DNA of 64,000 nt from Clostridium paraputrificum (GCF_900447045.1 NZ_UAWH01000014.1:264501-328500), one strand, 5' to 3'. Counted from the stretch's first letter, positions 34,856-44,677 are shown. A program made the numbers and translations. Notes: generated from the sequence alone by a model not told the origin.

Positions 34856-34963
34856 GCTTTAAAATAAAATTTCCTAATCTTCTTGTGACTCTTTTATGGA
34901 GAAGATGAATAGCATATAGTGAGATAATAATGGACTGCTAATTTTTATTAAGGAGATGATAAA

Positions 34964-36988
34964 GTGAACTTATTAATAATATCTGCACTTTGTGGTATAG
35001 CAGCTCTACTAGGAAATATTTTCATTATAAAAGGAATTGTTAAAAAGGATCCAGGGGACAATGAAATGCAGGAAATAGCTGGACATATTGAAGAGGGAGC
35101 TATGGCTTTTTTAAAGAAAGAGTATAGATATTTAGCTGTTTTCATAGTAGTGGTTGGCCTTACTATAGCAATATTCCTTAAAGTGCAAACTGCAGTGGCG
35201 TTTTTAATAGGAGCAGTATTCTCTATTTTAGCAGGTTATGTTGGAATGAGAGTTGCAGTAAAAGCTAATGTTAGAACAGCACAAGCAGCAAAAACAGGAA
35301 TTAAAGATGCTTTGTCTGTAGCTTTTTCAGGTGGAACAGTTATGGGCTTATCTGTTGTTGGACTAGGACTTTTTGGATTAGGATTACTTACAATTATTTT
35401 TGATTTAAATACAGAATATATAACGGGTTTTGGACTTGGAGCATCCTCAATAGCTTTATTTGCAAGAGTAGGGGGAGGCATTTATACTAAGGCTGCTGAT
35501 GTTGGAGCTGACTTAGTGGGAAAAGTTGAAGCTGGTATACCGGAAGATGACCCAAGAAATCCTGCTGTTATAGCCGATAATGTAGGAGATAATGTAGGGG
35601 ATGTTGCTGGTATGGGAGCAGATCTTTTTGAATCATATGTAGGTTCTATAATATCTGCAATTACCTTAGGGTCATTATTAACCAATGTATCAGGAAGAGA
35701 TGGAGCAATATATCCTATGATATTATCAGGGCTTGGAATTATAGCTTCTATTATAGGAATATTATTTGTTAAAAATATAAAGGGTAATAACCCTCAGAAA
35801 ATATTAAATACAGGTAGTACAATATCAGGAATACTAGTGGTTATATTTGGAGCAATAGCTTGTTATTCTATGTTTAACTCACTAAAACTATTTATTCCGG
35901 TAATAGCTGGACTGGCTGTTGGAATGATAATAGGTAAGATAACTGAAGTTTATACATCCTCAGATTATAAGTCAGTAAAACTTATTGCTGATGAATCAGA
36001 AACAGGAGCAGCAACTAACATTATTTCAGGATTATCAGTAGGAATGAAATCAACAGTTATTCCAATAATATTAATTGCAATTGGAATCCTAGTAGCTTAC
36101 TTTGGTGTAGGAGGAGCGTCAGATGCTAAAGTAGGCCTTTATGGTATTGCCCTTTCAGCAGTAGGTATGCTATCAACAACAGCTATTACAGTAGCAGTTG
36201 ATGCATATGGACCAATTTCTGATAACGCTGGAGGAATTGCTGAAATGGCAAATCTAGATCCAGAGGTAAGAGAGATTACTGATAAATTGGACTCTGTAGG
36301 AAATACAACAGCAGCAATTGGCAAGGGGTTTGCTATTGGTTCAGCAGCACTTACAGCCCTAGCTCTATTTGCATCATATGCTCAAGCTGTTAACTTAGAA
36401 AAAATTAATCTTTTAGAACCAACAACATTAGTAGGAGTATTTATTGGTGGAATGCTACCTTTCTTATTTGGGGCATTAACAATGTCTTCTGTAGGAAAAG
36501 CAGCAACTCAAATGGTTGAAGAGGTAAGAAGACAGTTTAAGGAAAAGAGAGGCATATTAGAAGGAACAGAAAAGCCAGATTATTCAAGATGTGTTGAGAT
36601 ATCAACTCAAGCTGCATTAAGGGAAATGGTTTTACCTGGAATATTAGCAATAGTAATTCCAATAGGTGTTGGTCTTCTTCTTGGAGCAGAAGCATTAGCT
36701 GGGCTTATTGCTGGGGGAGTAGTTACAGGTGTTCTAATGGCTATTATGATGTCAAATGCAGGTGGAGCTTGGGATAATGCAAAGAAATATATAGAGGGTG
36801 GAGCTCATGGAGGTAAGGGAAGTGAAGCTCATAAAGCAGGTGTAGTAGGAGATACGGTTGGAGACCCATTTAAGGATACATCAGGTCCATCCATGAATAT
36901 ATTAATTAAGCTTATGACAATAGTTTCATTAGTATTTGCACCACTTATCATTAAGTATGGAGGAATACTTCTTAATCTAATTAAATAA
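34964..36988 (+). CDS. hppA: Membrane-bound pyrophosphatase, K+-dependent type
   Basis: Ion-pumping pyrophosphatase of 674 residues that couples PPi hydrolysis to H+ or Na+ export across the cell membrane. The hydrolytic centre [19 protein letters not shown] (about residue 190 on) and [11 protein letters not shown] are intact, as is the C-terminal [18 protein letters not shown]. The motif [10 protein letters not shown] (from Gly446) has alanine where K+-independent enzymes have lysine, so it should need potassium. Whether it pumps Na+ or H+ cannot be settled by reading. The start is GTG 34964 after AGGAGATGAT. About 15-16 hydrophobic helices are expected. Confidence 0.94.
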   Translation: MNLLIISALCGIAALLGNIFIIKGIVKKDPGDNEMQEIAGHIEEGAMAFLKKEYRYLAVFIVVVGLTIAIFLKVQTAVAFLIGAVFSILAGYVGMRVAVKANVRTAQAAKTGIKDALSVAFSGGTVMGLSVVGLGLFGLGLLTIIFDLNTEYITGFGLGASSIALFARVGGGIYTKAADVGADLVGKVEAGIPEDDPRNPAVIADNVGDNVGDVAGMGADLFESYVGSIISAITLGSLLTNVSGRDGAIYPMILSGLGIIASIIGILFVKNIKGNNPQKILNTGSTISGILVVIFGAIACYSMFNSLKLFIPVIAGLAVGMIIGKITEVYTSSDYKSVKLIADESETGAATNIISGLSVGMKSTVIPIILIAIGILVAYFGVGGASDAKVGLYGIALSAVGMLSTTAITVAVDAYGPISDNAGGIAEMANLDPEVREITDKLDSVGNTTAAIGKGFAIGSAALTALALFASYAQAVNLEKINLLEPTTLVGVFIGGMLPFLFGALTMSSVGKAATQMVEEVRRQFKEKRGILEGTEKPDYSRCVEISTQAALREMVLPGILAIVIPIGVGLLLGAEALAGLIAGGVVTGVLMAIMMSNAGGAWDNAKKYIEGGAHGGKGSEAHKAGVVGDTVGDPFKDTSGPSMNILIKLMTIVSLVFAPLIIKYGGILLNLIK

Positions 36989-37010
36989 TTATATTGGTTA
37001 AAAAATAGAA

Positions 37011-37056
37011 AAAGATAATAAGGATTTAGTAATTAAACTACATCCTTATTATCTTT
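37011..37056. terminator. Bidirectional terminator built from the GATAAT repeat family
   Basis: AAAGATAATAAGGAT (37011-37025) and ATCCTTATTATCTTT (37042-37056) are perfect 15-bp arms between convergent hppA and the surface-protein gene. Ts follow on the plus side (37064-37072) and an A-rich stretch lies on the other, so it can act for both genes. The arms share the GATAATAA core of the intergenic repeats. Confidence 0.85.
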
Positions 37057-37085
37057 ATTATTTAAATTTTTTTTCTTATTTTAAA

Positions 37086-38909
37086 CTAATGTTTTGGTCT
37101 ATATTTCTTTCTTAATGCTACTACGCCACCTAATGAAGTCATAGATGCTATTAAAAGCCCTGCAATGTTTGAAGGGTCTCCAGTTTTAACTGGTTCAGAT
37201 GGTTTAACTTCAGGTGTAACAGGAGTTTCTGGAACTTCTGGTGTTGGTAGAGGAGTTAATCCTTTAATAGTTAATGTTTGAGTTAATACTATTGGAGCTT
37301 CATCACCATAAGTAACCTTAACATTATAGGTTATAACTCTATCTTCATAGCTAGGTTTTATAGCTAAGTTCCATCCATCTCCAGCACCATAACCTGGAGC
37401 TACTGGAATAAAGTGATTTAATGAGTCTTCTTCACTTTCACCTTCTTCACCCATAACTGGAAGTGGTAATAAAGTTAAGTCATCCTTAAATTCTTCTGGG
37501 ATTTCTAAGTCAACATGAACGTTTGGTTCATTATTAAAATCAGGATCTTCTTCAGCATTATTATTTATTGTTACATCAACTTTATATGGGTTATATTCAT
37601 TATCTTCATTTGGATTAATAGATACATTTTCTCCGCCAGCTAAAGAAGCTGAAATACTACGTTCAGCATTAGCCTTTATAGTAAGGTTTTGTTTTACAAT
37701 CTTAGTTTCTGTAGAATCAGATTTAACAATTACATTAAAATAAGCATTTATATCATCATAATAGTTGCCTTCAGCGACTTTTAATTGGATATCTGAATTA
37801 GCACTTTGCTCAGGTGCTAAAGTTCCTATATTATGTGTAGCATCTCCTACAATAGATAATAAATCTCTATATTCTTCTGGAATTTCAACGGTTGAAACAA
37901 CATTATTTAATGGAATATCACCACTATTTTTTACAGTTGCAGTTGTTTCGTAAGTTGGATAAGTTCCATCTTCATTTGCTTCTATAGTATTATTATTTAA
38001 AACAGATACAGATATATCACTATTAACTTGAGAATTTAAAGAAGATGCTCCATAGTTACTTGTAATAGTTTTAGTTTCGCCAGGTTGAATAGTTATATCT
38101 TCCCAATACATAACTACACAACTATCCCCATTGTGGTAATCTTCGTTTATTTCATTATTCCATATATTGCTTGCATCATCAGCTAACCAATTAGTAAATT
38201 GAACTTTAGTTGGTTTTGAATCTCTTGAAAAAGTATATTTAGCTACAGCTGAAGGATTTTCTAAATTATCATAAGCAAACCAATAATTTGGAACTTGAGT
38301 ACCAGTAAGTTCTTTTCCTGTATCAAAGCTTCCTACACCAGGAACATTAAAAGGTGCACGATCATTTGTACCAACATAAGTATCAAGCATTGTTTTAAAT
38401 GAGAAAGTTTTAGCTTCATTACTAGTATTAGTGAAAGTATAAGTCATAGCAGTAGAGTCTTCATAAGAAGATCCTGGACTCTTAGCTAAGCCTAAATTAC
38501 GATCTACTTTAATGCCTTTATCAGATTGATATGAAGATTTTATAGAATTTCCGCTTTTTGAAGTATTTTGCCAGCTTCCAGTATATTCACCTAAGTCACC
38601 TGTGGTTAATACCTCTAAATCATCACCTACTTTTAGAACTTCAGCATTTGTATATCCAAACAATAATCTGACGTCATTATCATTATCATTTGTTGGGTCT
38701 CCTCCAGTGGTCATAATAGTAAATTGACCACCACGAATTGCATTAACTAATAAAGAATCATTAGAAATTTTGTAATCTTCAGTATCGCTGTATAAAGTCA
38801 AAATTGAATTGGATTTTTCTTCAGCAGCACTTGTAGAAACAACAGGCATTATTACTAATGAGGTTGTAAGAGCTGCTGCAAGAATTAATGATAAAAATTT
38901 TCTTTTCAT
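37086..38909 (-). CDS. Secreted surface protein with beta-sandwich repeats and C-terminal membrane anchor
   Basis: Exported protein of 607 residues. The first 30 residues are a typical signal peptide (KRKFLSLILAAALTTSL then VVSTSAA before the likely cut). An N-terminal domain of about 260 residues follows, rich in aromatic beta-strands (TAMTYTFTNTSNEAKTFSF). After it come two sandwich-like repeats with 'NNT-EA...ATVKNSGDIPLNNV' and 'EIPEEFKDDLTL' blocks (about 320-420 and 430-560), resembling DUF11/CARDB folds. The tail has a proline spacer (TPEVPETPVTPEVKPSEP), then KTGD, a hydrophobic helix and RKKYRPKH. This is a sortase-like sorting signal without canonical LPxTG. GGGAGGT precedes the ATG. 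Function unknown; adhesion or wall structure is a guess. Confidence 0.8.
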   Translation of the reverse strand: MKRKFLSLILAAALTTSLVIMPVVSTSAAEEKSNSILTLYSDTEDYKISNDSLLVNAIRGGQFTIMTTGGDPTNDNDNDVRLLFGYTNAEVLKVGDDLEVLTTGDLGEYTGSWQNTSKSGNSIKSSYQSDKGIKVDRNLGLAKSPGSSYEDSTAMTYTFTNTSNEAKTFSFKTMLDTYVGTNDRAPFNVPGVGSFDTGKELTGTQVPNYWFAYDNLENPSAVAKYTFSRDSKPTKVQFTNWLADDASNIWNNEINEDYHNGDSCVVMYWEDITIQPGETKTITSNYGASSLNSQVNSDISVSVLNNNTIEANEDGTYPTYETTATVKNSGDIPLNNVVSTVEIPEEYRDLLSIVGDATHNIGTLAPEQSANSDIQLKVAEGNYYDDINAYFNVIVKSDSTETKIVKQNLTIKANAERSISASLAGGENVSINPNEDNEYNPYKVDVTINNNAEEDPDFNNEPNVHVDLEIPEEFKDDLTLLPLPVMGEEGESEEDSLNHFIPVAPGYGAGDGWNLAIKPSYEDRVITYNVKVTYGDEAPIVLTQTLTIKGLTPLPTPEVPETPVTPEVKPSEPVKTGDPSNIAGLLIASMTSLGGVVALRKKYRPKH

Positions 38910-39207
38910 AAATTTACCTCCCACAAAATGTAAATACAAATACAATTATATCCATTTAATGGGAATGCTATCAATAAGAAAAGTTACAAATCGTTCACAA
39001 AAAGTTGACAAAAACTTTTAAAATATGATTGTAAAATATTACTCATGAATAATATTTAGAAAGCAAATGTCACAAAATAAAGAATGTAGTAGAATATATG
39101 AAAGTATCCTAAAGTAGTGCAATATGGTAATATAATAAATAGATTAGTTATTTTTAGAATGGGAAATATAATTAATGAAATATTATTCAAATATATAGGA
39201 GGTAATA

Positions 39208-41436
39208 ATGGGAATAAAAGATACATTATTAGAATTCATGCGTGAAGAAGCATATAGACCGATGGATATTCAAGAACTAGTTTCAGTTTTTGACATTAAT
39301 CCTGATGAATATAGAGCATTTAAAAAGACATTAAAAACAATGGAGAAGGAAGGGCTTATTTTTAGAACTAAAAAAGATAAGTTTGCGCTTCCAGAAAGAT
39401 TAGGACTTATTACAGGTAAACTACAAGCTCATGCTAAAGGATTTGGTTTCTTAATTCCAGAAGTAGAGGGAGAAAAGGATGTTTTTATTCCAAGTTCTTT
39501 TATAAATGGAGCTATGAATGGAGATAGAATACTTGTACAAATTACTAGGGAAGATAAGAACGGAAAGAAGAGAGAAGGAGAAGTAATTCAAATTCTAGAA
39601 AGAGGTAATACAAAGATTATTGGTGTATATGAAGACAGCAAAAACTTTGGATTTGTAATTGCAGAAGATACAAGGATTAGCCAAGATATATTTATATCTA
39701 AAAAGGACAGAAATGGTGCTAAAGACGGAGATGTTGTAGTTGTAGAAATTACTAAGTGGCCAGAGAAGAGAAGAAGTCCTGAAGGTGTAGTTAAAGAAGT
39801 GCTTGGACAAAAGGGTGATAAGGGGTTAGATATTCTAACTATAATTAAAAAGTATGGTCTTCCAGAAGAGTTCCCACCTAAGGTTCAAGCTTTTACAGCA
39901 GGTATTGACGAGGAAATACCTTTAAAAGAATATAAGAGAAGAAAAGATCTTAGAGATGTTAGAATGGTAACTATTGATGGAGAAGATGCTAAGGATTTAG
40001 ACGATGCAGTTTCTATAGAAAGACTTGATAATGGAAGATACAGATTAGGGGTTCATATAGCAGACGTATCTCATTATGTTAGAGAAAAGAATCCTTTAGA
40101 TAAGGAAGCTTTAAAGAGAGGTACATCAGTATACTTAATAGATAGAGTTATACCTATGCTTCCTAAGAAGTTATCTAATGGTATTTGTTCATTAAATCCT
40201 AAGGTAGATAGATTAACACTTTCTTGTATCATGGTCATAGATGGTAGTGGTAAGGTTTTAGACCATGAAATTGTTGAATCTGTAATAAGAACAAATGAAA
40301 GAATGACTTATACAGATGTAACTAAGATACTTAAGGATAATGATCCAGAGCTAAGTAAGAGATATGACTATCTTTTAGATGATTTTAAAGCAATGGAAGA
40401 ACTTTGTAATATTTTATATAAGAAGAGAACAAAAAGAGGGGCTATAGATTTTGAGTTTGAGGAATCTAAAATTATATTAAATGAATTTGGTAAGCCTATT
40501 GATATTAAGCCTTATGAAAGAGAAATAGCAAATAGAATAATAGAAGAATTTATGCTTGTGTGTAATGAAACAGTGGCTGAGCATATGTTCTGGAGTCACT
40601 TACCATTTGTTTATAGAATTCATGAAGATCCAGATGAAGAAAAGCTTGAAAAGTTTAGAGAATTTATATATAACCTAGGCTATATTGTTAAATGGAATGG
40701 AGAGGTTAAACCTAGAAATCTTCAAGAAATTTTAGAAAAGGTAAGGGGTAAGAAAGAAGAAACAGTTGTAAGTACTTTACTTTTAAGAAGCATGATGAGA
40801 GCAAAATATTCTCCTGAATGTGTAGGGCACTTTGGTCTTGCAGCTAAGTATTATTGCCACTTTACTTCGCCAATTAGAAGATATCCAGATTTACAAATTC
40901 ATAGAATAATTAAGGAATTTATAAATGGTAAGATAGATGATGATAGAAGTAAGAAGTTAACAGCTCTTGTTGATTATGCAGCAAGACAATCTAGTGAAAC
41001 AGAAAATATTGCAACAGAGGCAGAAAGAGAAGTTGACGACCTTAAGAAGGCTGAATATATGTTAGATAGAATTGGAGAAGAGTTTGAAGGTATTGTATCT
41101 TCAGTTACTTCTTTTGGTATGTTTGTAGAATTACCTAACACAATTGAAGGACTAATTCATATAACAGCTTTAGATGATGATTACTATATTTATGATGAAA
41201 ATCATTTATGCTTAATGGGTGAAAGAACTAAGAAGATTTATAGATTAGGTGATTTTGTTAAGGTTAGATGTAGCAAGGTAGATATTCCAAACCGTGAAAT
41301 ATATTTTGATATGGTAGAAGATGAATATATTAGGGAAGAAATTAAGGCTAGCAAAGAATTAGCTGAAAAAATATCTGAAGTTAAGCAAGAACTTAAAGAG
41401 GAAGACGTTGAAGAAACAGATGATAATATATTATAA
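39208..41436 (+). CDS. rnr: Ribonuclease R
   Basis: Processive 3'-5' exoribonuclease of 742 residues that degrades structured RNA and, with SmpB-tmRNA, non-stop mRNA. Domains in order: an N-terminal winged helix (1-65), cold-shock domains (about 70-220), the RNB catalytic domain (about 250-580) with TIDGEDAKDLDDAVSIE carrying the acidic cluster, and a C-terminal S1 domain (about 630-710, FEGIVSSVTSFGMFVELPN). AGGAGGT precedes the ATG. smpB begins 36 bases downstream, a conserved functional pairing. The 298-bp gap upstream to the divergent surface protein carries only promoter sequence that I can see. Confidence 0.97.
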   Translation: MGIKDTLLEFMREEAYRPMDIQELVSVFDINPDEYRAFKKTLKTMEKEGLIFRTKKDKFALPERLGLITGKLQAHAKGFGFLIPEVEGEKDVFIPSSFINGAMNGDRILVQITREDKNGKKREGEVIQILERGNTKIIGVYEDSKNFGFVIAEDTRISQDIFISKKDRNGAKDGDVVVVEITKWPEKRRSPEGVVKEVLGQKGDKGLDILTIIKKYGLPEEFPPKVQAFTAGIDEEIPLKEYKRRKDLRDVRMVTIDGEDAKDLDDAVSIERLDNGRYRLGVHIADVSHYVREKNPLDKEALKRGTSVYLIDRVIPMLPKKLSNGICSLNPKVDRLTLSCIMVIDGSGKVLDHEIVESVIRTNERMTYTDVTKILKDNDPELSKRYDYLLDDFKAMEELCNILYKKRTKRGAIDFEFEESKIILNEFGKPIDIKPYEREIANRIIEEFMLVCNETVAEHMFWSHLPFVYRIHEDPDEEKLEKFREFIYNLGYIVKWNGEVKPRNLQEILEKVRGKKEETVVSTLLLRSMMRAKYSPECVGHFGLAAKYYCHFTSPIRRYPDLQIHRIIKEFINGKIDDDRSKKLTALVDYAARQSSETENIATEAEREVDDLKKAEYMLDRIGEEFEGIVSSVTSFGMFVELPNTIEGLIHITALDDDYYIYDENHLCLMGERTKKIYRLGDFVKVRCSKVDIPNREIYFDMVEDEYIREEIKASKELAEKISEVKQELKEEDVEETDDNIL

Positions 41437-41472
41437 TTTATAAAAAAAATAAAAGCTAAGTAGGTGAGAAAT

Positions 41473-41943
41473 TTGGTAAGAAAAAAGAATAGTAATTCCT
41501 TAGCTGAAAATAGAAAAGCACGTCATGACTACTTTATTGAAGAAACTATGGAGGCAGGATTAGCTCTAGTTGGTACAGAAGTTAAATCAATTAGAGGAGG
41601 TAAGTGTAATTTAAAGGATAGCTATGCAGATATAGAGAATGGTGAAATTCTTATAAAGCAAATGCATGTAAGCCCATATGAACAAGGAAACATTTTTAAT
41701 GTTGATCCTATGAGAAATAGAAAGTTATTACTTCATAAGGAAGAAATTTTTAGACTTCAAGGATTAGTTCAAAGGGATGGATATACTTTAATTCCATTAT
41801 CACTTTATCTAAAGAATGGTAGAGTTAAGGTTGCTCTTGGGGTTTGTAAAGGTAAGAAGAATTATGATAAGAGAGATTCTATGCTAGAAAAAGCTGCTAA
41901 GAGAGATATGGATAGAGCTATTAAAAATAGTGGCAGATATTAG
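41473..41943 (+). CDS. smpB: SsrA-binding protein SmpB
   Basis: RNA-binding protein that delivers tmRNA to stalled ribosomes in trans-translation; 156 residues. Family blocks are [46 protein letters not shown] and KGKKNYDKR near the disordered C terminus. TTG 41473 gives [15 protein letters not shown], the usual N terminus, and lies 4 nt after AGGTGAG. The GTG at 41464 is inside that site. The partner RNA gene ssrA is 2.3 kb downstream on the same strand, beyond a repeat array and a small minus-strand gene. Confidence 0.96.
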   Translation: MVRKKNSNSLAENRKARHDYFIEETMEAGLALVGTEVKSIRGGKCNLKDSYADIENGEILIKQMHVSPYEQGNIFNVDPMRNRKLLLHKEEIFRLQGLVQRDGYTLIPLSLYLKNGRVKVALGVCKGKKNYDKRDSMLEKAAKRDMDRAIKNSGRY

Positions 41944-42030
41944 TTAGGATAAAAGAAGAGAATAAAGATGCCTGAATATCTAAATCTATGATTTAGTAAT
42001 ATGAGGGTACTCTGTGAGTAAGAGAGATAA

Positions 42031-42068
42031 GGTGGAGAAATTGCTTGGTAATTTCTCTGCCTTTTTTT
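42031..42068 (+). terminator. Rho-independent terminator after smpB
   Basis: GGTGGAGAAATT (42031-42042) pairs with AATTTCTCTGCC (42050-42061), allowing two G-U pairs, and runs into seven Ts. Its loop and stem resemble the hairpin after the ABC permease (GAGAAATTGCC...GGCAATTTCTC), another sign of a shared intergenic element. Confidence 0.85.
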
Positions 42069-42097
42069 GTAGTAAAGTAAGGAGGTAAAAAGGTAAA

Positions 42098-43437
42098 AAG
42101 GATAATCAGGATAAAAGAGATAATAAAGTTGAAGAGGAAACTCTGCTATCGCTAGAGTTTCTGGAATATATAGATCGGCAGTGGTAATTATGAAAGTTTT
42201 ATTTGTGGGAATAGGATTTTGATTTTAAGTTGAGTTTGTGAGAGCTAAGGTACGAGGTAAGATAAAAAAGATAGCCAGGATAAAAGAGATAATAAAGTTG
42301 AAGAGGAAACTCTGCTGTCGTTAGAGTTTTTGAAATATATAGATCGGCAGTGGTAATTATGAAAGTTTTATTTGTGGGAATAGGATTTTGATTTTAAGTT
42401 GAGTTTGTGAGAGCGAAGGTACGAGGTAAGATAAAAAAGATAATCGGGATAAAAGAGATAATAAAGTTGAAGAGGAAACTCTGCTGTCGCTAGAGTTTCT
42501 GGAATATATAGATTGGAAGTGGTAATATGAAAGTTTTATTTGTGGAAATAGGGTTTTGATTTTAAGTTGAGTTTGTGAGAGCGAAGGTACGAGGTAAGAT
42601 AAAAAAGATAATCAGGATAAAAGAGATAATAAAGTTGAAGAGGAAACTCTGCTATCGCTAGAGTTTCTGGAATATATAGATCGGAAGTGGTAATTATGAA
42701 AGTTTTATTTGTGGGAATAGGATTTTGATTTTAAGTTGAGTTTGTGAGAGCTAAGGTACGAGGTAAGATAAAAAAGATAGCCAGGATAAAAGAGATAATA
42801 AAGTTGAAGAGGAAACTCTGCTGTCGTTAGAGTTTTTGAAATATATAGATCGGCAGTGGTAATTATGAAAGTTTTATTTGTGGGAATAGGATTTTGATTT
42901 TAAGTTGAGTTTGTGAGAGCGAAGGTACGAGGTAAGATAAAAAAGATAATCGGGATAAAAGAGATAATAAAGTTGAAGAGGAAACTCTGCTGTCGCTAGA
43001 GTTTCTGGAATATATAGATTGGAAGTGGTAATATGAAAGTTTTATTTGTGGAAATAGGGTTTTGATTTTAAGTTGAGTTTGTGAGAGCGAAGGTACGAGG
43101 TAAGATAAAAAAGATAATCAGGATAAAAGAGATAATAAAGTTGAAGAGGAAACTCTGCTATCGCTAGAGTTTCTGGAATATATAGATCGGAAGTGGTAAT
43201 TATGAAAGTTTTATTTGTGGGAATAGGATTTTGATTTTAAGTTGAGTTTGTGAGAGCTAAGGTACGAGGTAAGATAAAAAAGATAGCCAGGATAAAAGAG
43301 ATAATAAAGTTGAAGAGGAAACTCTGCTGTCGTTAGAGTTTTTGAAATATATAGATCGGCAGTGGTAATATGAAAGTTTTATTTGTAAGAGAGAAGTTTT
43401 GATTTTAACTTAAGTTTATGAGAGAAGAGTGAGAGTG
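42098..43437 (+). repeat. Tandem array of eight 168-169-bp units with 506-bp higher-order structure
   Basis: The 18-base anchor ATAAAAGAGATAATAAAG recurs at 42111, 42280, 42449, 42617, 42786, 42955, 43123 and 43292, i.e. every 169, 169, 168, 169, 169, 168 and 169 bp. Unit types repeat in the order A-B-C-A-B-C-A-B. Type A has GCTATCGCT and GAGCTAAGG. Type B has GCTGTCGTT. Type C has GATTGGAAG and lacks two bases. Same-type units are 506 bp apart and appear identical or nearly so (the first A differs by CGGCAG for CGGAAG). Every unit holds a potential hairpin GAAACTCT/AGAGTTTC without a T tract and a 10-codon frame starting ATGAAAGTTTTATTTGTG. The last unit diverges after about 43385. No protein-coding gene spans the array. 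Confidence 0.93.
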
Positions 43438-43544
43438 ATTAATTTAAAATTTTTATTTGGATTTTATTTACTGTTATGATATAAGAGCAGAAAGTTAAGA
43501 AGTTAAAAAGATAAGAAGTTAAAAAGTTATAGGAAAAATGCGGG

Positions 43545-43619
43545 GTTAGGAAGATAATAAGGATGAAAATGATAATAAAGATGAGGATGAAACTTTGCTT
43601 CGTTAGCGTTTCTTTTTTT
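43545..43619 (+). repeat. Diverged repeat-family copy ending in a terminator
   Basis: GATAATAAGGATGAAAATG and GATAATAAAGATGAGG lead into GAAAC (43589-43593), GCT/AGC and GTTTC (43608-43612), then seven Ts. It looks like the ancestral form of the array unit's hairpin, with the T tract that the array units lack. Just upstream, the motif AAGAAGTTAAAAAG is repeated in tandem (about 43498-43527). Confidence 0.6.
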
Positions 43620-43793
43620 AGTTAAATTAAAAATAAAAATAATATTATTAATATAAATAATAAATCTTAGAAAAATTCTTTTATAATAAAAATTCTAATA
43701 AATATAACAATATATAAATATAACAATATATAAATACATAGCAAAAATGCAGATTGAGGGAGGAGTTGGTGGAGCTATGAATTATTTTATAAA

Positions 43794-43829
43794 ATAAAAA
43801 AATAGCTTCAAAAAAATTTTGGAAGCTAT
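43794..43829 (-). terminator. Terminator for the minus-strand small membrane gene
   Basis: On the minus strand ATAGCTTCC and GAAGCTAT pair around an A/T loop and are followed by a T run (plus-strand As at 43794-43801). The AT-rich interval 43620-43793 contains a 16-bp direct repeat (TATAACAATATATAAA at 43703 and 43719) and no gene. Confidence 0.8.
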
Positions 43830-43852
43830 AGAGAGAGTTTTTAAATAAATTT

Positions 43853-44032
43853 TTATATATTTTCTATAGTGAAGTTATAAAATGGTTGGTATTCTACTGA
43901 AGTTGATTCTCCTGTGATTAAAAATAAAGCAGATGCTAAGATGTACATGAGAATTAAAACTAGAAGAACAGTTCGTAAGGTTAATCTTTTTTCTTTTATT
44001 ACCGATAACACATCGCTGATCCAAATCTCCAT
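43853..44032 (-). CDS. Small single-pass membrane protein, 59 residues
   Basis: Minus-strand frame starting MEIWISDVLSVIKEKRLTLR, with AAAGGAG 8 nt before the ATG and its own downstream terminator. A charged amphipathic head of 20 residues is followed by one hydrophobic segment (TVLLVLILMYILASALFLI, 21-39) and a short polar tail ending NFTIENI. The orientation is probably N-in with the tail outside. It sits alone between the tandem array and ssrA, transcribed away from ssrA. I do not recognise a family; function unknown. Confidence 0.72.
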   Translation of the reverse strand: MEIWISDVLSVIKEKRLTLRTVLLVLILMYILASALFLITGESTSVEYQPFYNFTIENI

Positions 44033-44237
44033 AAATTTTTCTCCTTTGTTTAATAAGTTCAGTAGTAGTATTCTCTTTTATTTATAGAATTATTTTCAAA
44101 AAATCATATTTATACGTGGCAATTATTTCAGAGGGCCGTCACATTGACAGTGAATTTTTTATATTATATAATGAATTCACTGAAGAAATTAAAAACTAAA
44201 TATTGCAATTTGTTTTGAAAGTTCTTCTTATCAACAT

Positions 44238-44590
44238 GGGGGCGTTTTGGCTTCGACGGGGGTAAGATGGGTTTGATAAGCGAGCCGAGGTAAGCATGTT
44301 CCCTCGTTAATCAAGTATGCATTAAAGATAAACGCAGAAGATAATTTTGCATTAGCAGCTTAATATAGCCGCTCATCAGTCCAGGATGCCTACGTCTTGG
44401 GTAGCTGGTGTCATAAAGTAGGAAACGAAGTCTAGCAAAGCTTTGAGCTAGAGGGGTATTTATGAAGCTAGGGAGTGAGGAGTTTGTTTGTGAGCTAACT
44501 CATGACCGAAATTTTAATCACAAACTACGCTCGTAGAAAGTCAGGCTGGTCTGCTTTCGGACACGGGTTCGACACCCGTCGCCTCCACCA
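44238..44590 (+). ncRNA. ssrA: Transfer-messenger RNA (tmRNA)
   Basis: About 353-nt RNA that rescues stalled ribosomes by acting as both tRNA and mRNA. The 5' GGGGGCG pairs with CGCCTCC before the encoded 3' CCA (44588-44590). The T arm GGGTTCGACACCC is intact. The internal reading frame at 44334-44363 encodes the tag AEDNFALAA followed by TAA, with GCA as resume codon. Pseudoknot-forming segments lie downstream of the tag. The partner smpB gene is 2.3 kb upstream. Confidence 0.97.
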
Positions 44591-44594
44591 TAGA

Positions 44595-44628
44595 AAAAAA
44601 CTGTACTTTTAGTAGTACAGTTTTTTAT
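44595..44628 (+). terminator. Rho-independent terminator after ssrA
   Basis: AAAAAACTGTACT pairs with AGTACAGTTTTTT around a 6-nt loop, with a T tail. A near-identical stem follows the gene at 56724. Confidence 0.94.
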
Positions 44629-44677
44629 TTTCACAAATTTAATTTTCCTTTTTATTAGAACTCCTTAAGTATTTAAA

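Noticed and set aside
42098-43437. CRISPR array
   Set aside because: Units are contiguous 168-169-bp repeats with no variable spacers, and no cas genes are in the window.
44238-44590. Prophage or island attachment at ssrA
   Set aside because: No integrase, no duplicated ssrA 3' end and only ordinary regulator/exporter genes downstream.
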